Below, in pieces: positions 33,003-43,000 of a stretch of DNA of 64,000 nucleotides (positions are counted from its first letter, which is position 1; the number at the start of each line of letters is the position of its first letter). The stretch covers positions 18,848,001 to 18,912,000 of the forward strand of contig OZ020248.1 in assembly GCA_963971285.1 (NCBI GenBank), read 5' to 3'. The position numbers and the translations under genes were made by a program. The DNA is from Astropecten irregularis (Eukaryota > Echinodermata > Asteroidea > Paxillosida > Astropectinidae). Under the pieces are notes generated by a model. The model saw only the letters and a program-made list of their open reading frames with translations, made no database searches and was not told the origin of the DNA.

Positions 33003-33166
33003 GCTTGGAGTTAGGGGACATGACGTCTCGATCCTAGCAGAATCTTTATCAAAATGACAAGGACATGAAAGTAACTTACTTGCATGTTCCTATCCTCTTG
33101 TCTTTTAGCCTTCGATACATACCGGTATCCTGCTAGGATCGAAACGTCAGTCCCTCTTATCTACAA
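33003..33166. repeat. TTGGAGTTAGG / CCTAGCAGAATC repeat
   Basis: Contains GCTTGGAGTTAGGGGACATG, CTCGATCCTAGCAGAATC and an inverted CTAGGATCGAAACGTCAG. Related sequence occurs at about 11614-11680, 42456-42580 and 60804-60985. The GAAACGTC/GACGTTTC plus TTTATCGAAGGC layout recalls Penelope-like element ends. Confidence 0.5.
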
Positions 33167-33888
33167 GCAGTCATGATAATTAAACAGTAATGAATTTGAG
33201 CGTCATTAGTGTGATAAGAATTTTAAATTTCGTTATCACTTTACATCCATGTCATCCATTAGGTGGATTTCAAGATAGCTTATGTGAAGTATAAACATTC
33301 GCTAAAATTGTACACATATTATGAAAAACTTGTTTATTCTGCGTCTTTTTTTTTTTTATTTGCTTGTTTGTTTTAAATTCCTCGTTTCTTTTTAGTTTTG
33401 CTTGTTGGCGTGTTTGTTTGTTTGTTTGTTTTGTTTCTATAGTTCTGTCTCGACGTCAAGAATGCACGCATTGTATAGACAAAATTTAATAGAAAGTCAT
33501 GGCAAATATGGCAGACTCAAGAGCAGCTAGCACTGCAGTCCTATGGCTACGTGACTCACTATTTATGAAAGGAATTTTTCCATGACTACACACGCACAAT
33601 AGAAATTGCCAACCTTCATGGAAGTGACGTGAATTAATATTCTGCTCAGGTTTATAGTAAATACAGTTTATACAGGCGACAGCACCAACAATGGTTCCAG
33701 CTTATTTGACCTAAATGTTCATATGAAGCCACGTATAGGAATATAAAACCCGAGAAACCACTGGTTGAAGTTTTGAGACAGTCCTAAACGAGTGTACAAG
33801 GTTTCTCGAAAAACAAAAGAAGATTTCTACGTGATTCGGCAACATGCAATAAAATGTATACATGTTCTACTGAAATATTTTGTTTTAA

Positions 33889-34251
33889 AGGTTATTTCAT
33901 ACTTGGTTTTTGTCAAAGAAATGCAGATTCATGGACACAAATATCCAGAAAGATTCAGTAACAGTCATCTATGAAATTCCCAGTTCCATACAGTGCCCAC
34001 TTTTTGAGAAAAACAGTGAAAAACCCGCACGGTATTTTTTTAATATCTTCACAGGATTTTTGATCTTCCGAAGATCAAAATTGTTTTTGGTCAATTGGTT
34101 TTACTCTTTTCTGGATAAATACACTACATCATTTCAGGCAGAAACATTTTAACAATATGTTTCTACCATCACCATCTTTATACCCTGTAAGTTATAGGTG
34201 ATTCTGTGAAGATTTCCGTTTCGGTAAGCTACCAAAGTATGATGATAGTAC
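33889..34251 (-). repeat. TTAA-target MITE, family A
   Basis: TTAA at 33885-33888. Inverted family landmarks (CAGTGCCCACTTTTTGAG, CTTTATACCCTGTAAG) and right end CCAAAGTATGATGATAGTAC. Confidence 0.8.
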
Positions 34252-34515
34252 AGTAGGCCTATACCGTATACGGTCTGTGAAGGTTCTTTTATACATGAAG
34301 TGGAACTGATATGGACGCACATGTAGAACTTATCAACAAGTGCTGATCTATGATTTGCTTTTACAAAATAGAAATCAGTATTCATGGGAAGGCGTAGATA
34401 GACAAATCATGTTTTGGGTCGCTGATGGAATATTATGTTGTTTGTGTAATTCGCTGTGCTTTCCATGCGGTGCTAGAAGTTCGAGAGCCAAAAGACAATA
34501 CCAGGGAAAGCATTT

Positions 34516-34899
34516 TAACTGAAATGCACATGTATTTATCCAAAATAAAGTAAAACATGACCAAAAACTATTTTGATCCTCGGAAGATCAAAATAATGGT
34601 TCAACGATTTTAAAATACCATGGGCGTTTTTCACTGTTTCCTCAAAAAGTGCCCACTTTTTGAGAAAACAGTGAAAAACAGCCATAGTATTTCTGAAGTC
34701 TTTTCTCTTTATTTTTGATCTTTTAAAAGATCAAAACGATTTTCGGTCGTTGTTTTACTAGTTTCTGGATAAATGATACACCATTTCAGGCGGAAACATT
34801 TTAACGGTATGTTTCTACCACCACCATCTTCATACCCTGTAGTATAGGTAAATCTGTGAACATTTCTGTTTTTGTTTGTATGAAAGTATGATACTACCT
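34516..34899. repeat. Head-to-head palindromic family A MITE
   Basis: The left part runs in forward orientation (TATTTATCCAAAATAAAG to TTCCTCAAAAAGTG). It then flips at once into inverse orientation (CCCACTTTTTGAGAAAACAG) and continues to CTACCT before TTAA at 34900-34903. The junction is a tight palindrome around 34637-34667. Confidence 0.82.
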
Positions 34900-34903
34900 T
34901 TAA

Positions 34904-36229
34904 ACGTTCGTTCTACAACTTCTAACAATTTCGCAACAATGTATATTCAAAATCGAAATGACAAAATCATGGACAATTAGGTTTTCCTGGAATTTCAGGT
35001 GAAAATTTGATTCAAAGTTGGCGTGAATAACTGTGAAAGAAAAATGACCATAATTTTATGGTTTTGCAATTTTTGCTCTTTTTTACCGGTGGCTGTGTAT
35101 GGTAAGCATTTCTAGTGACATGAACTTAGTATTCTTCGAAAATACTTCAAAAATACCAAGGCTATACTCATTTCAGGTGCTTTTTGTTTTATGCCGTAAA
35201 AGAAACCCTCCGAAAAAATGTCAGTGGCAGAATAAGATAGGCATTATTACTACTATAAAAAAAGATAATGGAAACTTCTATACTTTAACAATTAGTTCTT
35301 GGCCCGAAATATTTTCCCCTTGAGACTTTTGGGGGAAAATAACATAATTATGAAGTCGTTGTGCAATAGTGTTTAGCAATATACTGTTCCAATTCGACTC
35401 AGCTTTATTTAGACAGTTTGTGGCCATTATCTCGCGTATTATTTTAATTAAAAGCGCCAAAGTCTTTTCCAGTCTTTTTCTTTTACGAAATGAAATCAAT
35501 CAAAGCTTGCTTGTGACAAACTTCTGGGACAAAAAACATACGACATTAACTGTGGAAGATTCAGTATATACTCAGAACCATTCACGACATGAATATTTTA
35601 TATGAATAACGTCGCACTATGAATGGCGTTGACCCAACACGCTTACTTGGCCTAACGTTTCCGTGAAAACTTTGACAAAAATCAGACTTCAACTTATTGA
35701 AACCAACAGAGAAGAGCAAAGTCCATAGTATGGACTCCATAATACATACAGACCTACCTTATTGGTGATACGTCGTCATGATGTACTAAAGCTGACTGAA
35801 ATTAATGATATATCCTGCTTCATAGTCGGACAGCATGCATAAAAAGATTGTTGAAGTTGTTGGTGTGTGGTTTGGTTTGCCAACACGTTCATTTATATAC
35901 ATGCCTATTCATACAGCGATCCTAGGTCGTGCAACTGCTATTGCTAGTGTGAGTAGCCCTATACAACAAAATAATGCAATACAGTGTATTGTACGTCACT
36001 GAACTAACTATACAGTGAGCACGTCAATATGAATGTTGATGAAAGTTGAAGGTCTGCAAACTGTATTTTGATAACGATAATGTACATTTCTTGGCAAAAG
36101 AAAAAAGATGGCGCATGAAACTTCGATTTCAAAATCTTGAATCGAACTTTATTTTAGGCCCACACCTTCATTTAGCCGCCGTTATTCCTTAAGATAAACA
36201 TCCCCAAACCCCCAATAAGTCAAGTCGAA
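34904..36229. other. Unassigned spacer
   Basis: About 1.3 kb of AT-rich DNA without a recognised gene or repeat family. Short open frames at 35278-35605 on both strands overlap each other and show no known motif. Confidence 0.4.
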
Positions 36230-37300
36230 TTATTCATTAAACAAGTTAGTTGATCAAATTTCATTAGTGCCATTGGCAAGGAGTTGATCGGAATATGAAC
36301 TTAGTTGATCGAATTCCATACGTGCCATTGGCAAGGAGTTGATTGGAATATGAACTAAGTTGATTACATTCCATCAGTGCCATTGGCAAGGAGTTGATTG
36401 GAATATGAACTTAGTTGATTACATTCCATCAGTGCCATTGGCAAGGAGTTGATTGGAATAATTATGAACTTAGTTGATTAAATCACATCGGTGCCACTGG
36501 CAATGAGTTGATTGGAATATGAACTTAGTTGATAAAATTACTTCGGTGCCACTGGCAAGGCGTTGATCGGAATATGAACTTAGTTGATTACATTCCATCA
36601 GTGCCATGGGCAAGGAGTTGATTGGAATATGAACTTAGTTGATTACATTCCATCAGTGCCATGGGCAAGGAGTTGATTGAAATATGAACTTAGTTGATCG
36701 AATTACATGCGTGCCATTGGCAAGGAGTTGATTGGAATATGAACATAGTTGATTACAATCCATCAGTGCCATTGGCAAGGAGTTGATTAGAATATGAACA
36801 TAGTTGACTACAATCCATCAGTGCCATTGGCAAGGAGTTGATTGGAATATGAACTAAATTGATTACATTCCATCAGTGCCATTGGCAAGGAGTTGATTGA
36901 AATATGAACTTAGTTGATTAAATTCCATCGGTGCCATTGGCAAGGAGTTGATTGGAATATGTTGATCGAATTCCATCGGTGCCATTGGGAAGGAGTTGAT
37001 CGGAACATTAACTTAGTTGATTAAATCCCATCGGTGCCATGCACCGGCGCACCCAGGATTTTGTCTTGGGGGGGGGGGGGGGGGGGGGGGGCTCAAAGAA
37101 AATTGTTCTCCCACAAAACATTTTGTGACTCCCCCCCCCCTTCCTCCTCTCCCTTTCCCTCTCCCCCCCCCCTTTTTTTTCTTTTTTTCCCCGTTTTTTT
37201 TTTTCAGGGACCCTCTTGGGGGGGGGGCTCAAGCCCCCCGAGCCCCCCCCCCCCCCCTGGGTGCGCCACTGGTGCCATGGGCAAGGAGTTGATTGAGAAA
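36230..37300. repeat. 55-bp minisatellite array, about 15 units
   Basis: Tandem units of about 55 bp around the core GTGCCATTGGCAAGGAGTTG followed by ATTGGAATATGAACTTAG. I count about fifteen units by the GTGCCA core. Unit variants (ATTGG, ACTGG, ATGGG) are scattered, and neighbouring units at 36601-36680 share ATGGG, which suggests local unit duplication. The last unit is interrupted by a hAT-like element. There is no spacer/repeat alternation. Confidence 0.92.
37042..37271. mobile_element. hAT-like non-autonomous element inside the minisatellite
   Basis: 230 bp, ends CACCGGCGCACCCAGG and CCTGGGTGCGCCACTG, flanked by the exact 8-bp duplication GTGCCATG (37034-37041 and 37272-37279) made from the array unit. 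The interior is long G, C and T homopolymer runs and encodes nothing credible. Superfamily assignment rests on the 8-bp duplication and CAGTGGCG-type ends. Confidence 0.88.
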
Positions 37301-38656
37301 CATTCCTTTTAACCTTAATTAATTCGTGTGAATTTTTTTTTTTTCTGATTCATATAATAAAGATTGAAATGCGATTACTTTCAAATTCAAATACGCTACA
37401 AAGGTTAAATTAGTCTTTCGTGGCCAATTATGAACAACTTTAAGGATAGTGGGCAAGAAAATAAAAGGAACTATTTAACTTTTCCAGGGGAAATCGCTAT
37501 GCGTGTTCTTGCCACAATAATTACCTTTGCAGTTTGCAAACAAACAGAAATGCCTTTATGTTGTGTATATACAATGTAATACGTAGGGAATAATTGGTAT
37601 TTTTTGCAATGGAGGCCGGCCAAGGTCAAATTCTCTTGTATTATGCAAATGACTGGCCCCGAGTGCGCAGTAAGTTGCATAAAGCCATTTCCCGCCAGAG
37701 TGACTTCGAAAAGACGTCGCGCTTTATATAGCGAACGGGCGACATAGGCATGTGCATTGAAAGTAGTGGGAAAAAATTATAGGTGGAGTGCGTACAAGTG
37801 AAACGCTGGGTCACCATAATACCGTGAGCATTATCCCAATGCGTTAAACACCTCAAAGATACATTATCTAATGCTACACTGATCTGGCAGTAGTAATTAA
37901 ATTTCAAACGGTTCATTAAAAAGTGTTTTACCAGAATTGTTTTTTACCAGACTAGCCCCAATCAGCCTAGCACAATTATTGAAGTCCCTTTTATTGAAAG
38001 TGCCTATTTTTTTTGTTTACTTATAGACAAAGGAATTATTAGTTAAAAAAAAAAATTTCTCCCTGTAGTTTGCAAAGTTAAATTTCCTCAAATTCATTCT
38101 CTCGGGAAAGCATTGAATGCATGTCGTAGTCCTTGTGCATGCCCTTGGTCGGAAGGTGATCCAGTGTAGTCTTTTGATCAAGTCTAAATCTCGGTCTCCG
38201 ACTCCCATTGTCTGTGCTGCATGTTTACATACCATTGTAGTTTGTATACATCAATACTATTGCCCAGATCAACACAAACAACAACTTCAATGCGTAAAAA
38301 CAGCATGGAAATACATTATGTGGTTTCCAACAAAGAAACAAAAAAGAATGTGCACTTAGGGGCCTACACCCATGCGTGTTCTAGGCTATTATTTTCGTAA
38401 AGGTTATGAAGTAGGCCTAAAGGAAAGAATTAGGAAACATTGTGTCGATTGTCCGAAACATCACTATGAAGTTTTTATACTTGAACCAATATTCTACAAG
38501 AACTTTCAGAAGTTTGCATGCAGCTGTCTTTGGTTTTTAAGTTTGTAGACCTGCTCAACCCTGATAAAAAAAACGTGCGGGTGCATGGGTGATAAAATTG
38601 ATGTTAAGCTTTACTTTCTTGAATCAAAAGTTAACTTAGAGTTTAAATTTTTGTCT
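37301..38656. other. Unassigned spacer
   Basis: About 1.35 kb with no recognised gene. Open frames at 37641-38359 on both strands overlap and are unlike any family I recognise. Confidence 0.4.
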
Positions 38657-38907
38657 GCCTGAAATGCTGTATTTATCCGGAAAAGAGTAAAACCAGTGAC
38701 AAAATTATTTTTGATCTTTTAAAGATCAAAAAGAAAAGAAAAAAGACTTTAAAAAAATACTGTGGCCGTTTCACTGTTTTCTCAAAAAGTGGGCACCGCA
38801 TGGGACTGGAATTTTCACAGATGACTGTAATACTTTTTCTTCCTTGATATTTAAGGCCAGGAATCTGTATTTCCTTGACAGTCAAAAACCAAAGTATGAT
38901 ACTACCT
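38657..38907 (+). repeat. Family A MITE, left-truncated
   Basis: Retains GCCTGAAATGCTGTATTTAT through CCAAAGTATGATACTACCT before TTAA at 38908-38911. The first about 110 bp of the family are missing. Confidence 0.8.
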
Positions 38908-39185
38908 TTAAGTAAGTAGGATGATGGATTCGAAGCTTTGTATGGTGGAAGTCACGCAATAAGGAAAGGTTTGCCGAGATACCGTGTATAAACTCTTTAT
39001 ATAATGTGTGGTTCTGAAAAGAACCGGTGAGAAGTTGGATCTCTGGCCGTCCCCATAGGAGAGTGTGAAATTAATTAAGTAAATCAAAGATCAATGCGCC
39101 AAGCTGATTATCATAATTATAACAGCCTACCCTCAATTTCCTCATTTTTTTTTTGGGGGGGGGGGTCCTGTAATTAATGTATTGT

Positions 39186-39327
39186 TATCATCAAATAACC
39201 ACAAGGGAAACTGAAAAGTGAACGAAGACAAATTGACTGGAGCGGGATTCGAACCAGCGTCTCTCTCCGGGATTCTCTCCGGTTCGAATCCCGCTCCAGT
39301 CAATTTGTCTTTGTTCACTTTTCAACA
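39186..39327. repeat. tRNA-headed foldback element, minimal hairpin form
   Basis: Compact palindrome: AGTGAACGAAGACAAATTGA then CTGGAGCGGGATTCGAACCA, a short centre with CTCTCTCCGGGA, then the inverse TGGTTCGAATCC-type B box, CCGCTCCAGTCA and GTTCACTTTTCAA. Both arms carry the tRNA T-arm/B-box sequence, which shows the family is a true foldback rather than an ordinary SINE. Confidence 0.85.
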
Positions 39328-40003
39328 ATATATTGTGTTATGACGGGTTATCACAACCTGGGACAGAGAGTCCAATGCTTTCAACCTGTTGTGATGACTT
39401 GAGAAATGTGACCCTACAAGCAAGTATACAACGTTTTGAAAGTGGAGGGTCTTGCTTCATGAAAAAAATGGTAGCAAGTATGTTATGGATTCATTGACAT
39501 TCTTAATAATAAAATAATAATAATTTTAAATACTTAAAAAACGCTTTCCGTGTCGTAGACATCACAAAGCGCTGTACAGTTAAAAACATCTACAAATTAT
39601 GAGCAATATTATACAGAGGTATTAAAAAGTCGGTAACAATATATAATAAGCGCACATTTTATATAAAAAAAAGTAAGTTCTTGGGGCAATTAGCCAGAAA
39701 TCTCATCGGCAAGCAACCAACAATTGGAAAGAGTTAGTCAGATGAGGGTTCAACTTCAAACTACCATTTGCAATATTACACCAAAAACTGAGAGACTTCT
39801 GGATGAGGTTTTTGAACTATGAAGTTGATGGTTTTTACACTAAGGTCAATGAGAGTTCATTCTTTTTGCGTGGAGCACTCATGTCGAGCGCCCTCTGTAG
39901 TCCAGCCATAATCACATCAACATGGCGGTGCGCTGAGTGTGATGTTGGAAATAATTTGGAAGTTCAACTTGCTCATTTAGCTCTATCTAAAGGAGAAACC
40001 ACC
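39328..40003. promoter_or_regulatory. INTS1 upstream region
   Basis: Expected promoter and 5' leader of INTS1. The start codon has a strong context (CCACCATGG). A fragment with AAAAAACGCTTTCCGTG and CAAAGCGCTGTACAG near 39536-39575 looks like a LINE/SINE tail. No TATA box is evident. Confidence 0.4.
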
Positions 40004-43000
40004 ATGGAAAGGAGTAAACAAGTTGGGAAGAAACTGCCTGGAAGAAGAAGTAAGAACTTAAGATAAAGAAACAAACAGGGCTGTGTATATCGATATTGTG
40101 GGAACGGTAGTGTCACTGTAGCATGTAGTGTACAGTGCAGTAACGTTACACACAGTGGGTGCATTCGTTTAGCTAACACGGGTTAGCCCTTACTGGGAAT
40201 GGTCGTGTTTTACTGCACAAAACAAGAGAGAGAATGGGGACGAGGTTGACTGGTGTCGACCCGGGTGAGCTAAACGAATGCACCCAGACCTTGGAAAAGC
40301 CGACCTCCGTGGACTGACTGTGTAGAAACTAGAAATTAGACTGTGTCTTGTATTGTAGCCTGCAGTCATCGGTTTCCGATGGGATAACGGGAAAACTTCT
40401 ATAAAACAGAAACGAAATAAAATTTCAGAAAATCACTTCACTAACTTTGAACTGGACACTTCCAGATTATACTCTGTAAAAATCCTCGAAGTTGAAGTCT
40501 TTTCTTTGGAAATATTGTCCTTCATTTACAGCGACATCGATTCCGCTATGTAAACAACGCGTCACCAGTTTTCGATAACTTGGTTGTGCGGCAAAGTTCG
40601 TTGACATCGGAGTAGCTATGGCGTGCCAAGTCACTCAAAAATTGATGAAATATTGTCCTGACTCGATTTGATCGAACTGGGTTGATGGAGTTATTTATAA
40701 AAGGTCCTGAAACGGTTTTGATTCAAAGATCGTGAATGATAAATAATTTTTTATAAATAAATGGTTGAATCAACAAAATGAGAATTTGGTACAGATCATG
40801 GTAGATAAAATTATTATCACAACATTTTTATAATATCTGGCATCATTATGAGAGGCCTAAACGTGGATAGCTTAAGTTCATCAGCTTAGCAAAGTTTCAA
40901 ATTAAAAAGAGAAAAATAAAATTATGGCACTTCGATTTGAAAAAGACTTTAACACTTTTGTTACATTGGCATGCCATAAAAACCCAGATCGCACTGGGAT
41001 CACGTGACCTGCCGTCTGACATCGGAAGAATGAAAGTTGTTCGAGCAGACGACAGTTTAGTTTGAAATATTTGACCACAGATTGTGTCTTTTATAAACGT
41101 TTGAACATTAGCCTTAAAATGCATTAGTAATCTATACCCAAAATTACATAGTTTTTTACTTTTGGGTATCACTCACAACTGAAAACTTTATTCTCAACAT
41201 CCTGAATGTCAGAGATAGCCCTGAGTGTAGTCATCACTTCAGGCATACTGATCTCGAAGTATCACGCACGGTCTCGCGGTAAATGGGAATCAAATTTCGT
41301 CATCGAAAACATATGTCCATCGGAAACTCATGACCGGACGATAAGTTGTACTAGAATCTAAGAATGTCGTGCCATTCCAATGCTATTATGCCAATGTGAA
41401 CTTACTGAACTTAGGCCTACTGAAGGGCCGTAAGTTCCATCTTGGTAGTGTACTCTCATGTATTGTTTCTGGATTTTAGCTAGTGTCCTCTTGTACTCTG
41501 ATGTGCACAGCGAAAAATTCCCCATATGTACTGTAACACGGATGGAAACAGTGCCGTGTGTGACAAGCGCCGCGCTGATTGGTCAACGAGCAAGGCAGTG
41601 CTCGTGACATCACGGAAACCATGTGCTGGCCCAACTCGTTACGCATGCACGCAATGCCGTTGTAGGCACATACGGAGCACGCATCATGCGATGTGCCTAT
41701 GCAAACACACACGGTGTACGACTACGCAACGATCAACAGTCGGCCGTACGACATCTCCGGGTGACCATGCAATTCTATGCATATTCATGTGGCGCTCTCA
41801 GCATACACAACCAATAGACCCAACACATGTTATATGAATATTCAACGACCCAACAATCACACTCAGACGGTGGCGCGGTTTCGCGGTAAAATGACAACAA
41901 AAATACAGCTCACCAAAGTTCAAATACGACCGCGGTGTCCGTGAGTTCTCGAACGTCGGGTGACACCACAAAAAATGGTCAAAAGGTCGAAGAAATGTAC
42001 AAATTTGTATGTTTTTGGTACCATTCGAAAGATCGTAGCGAGGTCTGTCGAAGTAACTATGGTTAGAGTGGGCATCGCTGAGTATGTGCCCATGCGCGTC
42101 AGTTTCATTCATGAAAACTTCCATTTTTGGTCAGTGCAATGTCGTCACATAATGAGATGATCGTGACGCCCTCTTGCTGCCAGTTCGTGCCAATTTGTGT
42201 AATGGATTTTTTGCTGTGATGTGTAGCAAGTTGGAAGATTTCTGTTGGATTAATTTTGTCCATGTTGTTGCAGATCTTGTAGACTTGAATTAGATCCGCT
42301 CTGTGTGTTTTGGTCTTCGCAGCATAACTTTCCTAACAAATCAAAACCTTGCTTGCTTTCTACAAACCAGGCATTGAAAAGGACGTCAGTATTAGGAGAA
42401 TAGACTTCAATTTGATGCCCAACGTGTCATTCCCTTCCGTAGCTGTACGGTATTTGAAATGCGTCTGGCCTTCCTAACTCCAAGCATTGTATAGCATTTT
42501 TGTTAATTTCATGTTTGAACATTATTTTGGCTGATGAGCAGTTTGCAGCAGTTTATTACTTGTATTGTGAAACATTGACAGTGTTGAATTGATTACATTT
42601 GAATATTTATTACATTACATTTGAATAAATAAACATTTATTTGAATGTTTCACAGTTCTTCCTGCTGGTGAGATCATAGCTCTTGGTGCAAAGTCCCGTC
42701 CAGGGACCAGCCAGGATAGTTCCGAAGCACGTCCCAACCCAGACTGGAAGCGGGATGCCCCCTCTACCACCGGTGGGCCACCTCACAAGATGGCTAAAGT
42801 GTCCGGTCAGACCTTTACGCCACTGGGTAGAGGTGGTGCTGATACCAGCAAGCCAACAGCAGGGGAACATATCGTCAAACCTGGTATCAAGACGATTGAA
42901 GGTATGAATTCATACACAAATAGTCTGAAGGAAAGTTGCCAAGTGGAGCTTTAAAGGTACTATCATACTTTGGTAGCATACCGAAACAGAAATCTTCATA

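Noticed and set aside
36230-37300. CRISPR-like repeat array
   Set aside because: Units are directly contiguous 55-bp copies with no unique spacers, in an animal genome; it is a minisatellite.
37008-37312. Proline/glycine-rich open frames on both strands
   Set aside because: They are translations of long C, G and T runs in a hAT-like element.
39803-40003. N-terminal extension of INTS1 in the open frame upstream of 40004
   Set aside because: The upstream residues resemble nothing in INTS1, whereas the residues from 40004 match the vertebrate N-terminus and the start context is strong.
41476-42160. Overlapping open frames in INTS1 intron 1
   Set aside because: Long frames exist on both strands in the same CG-richer stretch, with no recognisable domain or splice support.
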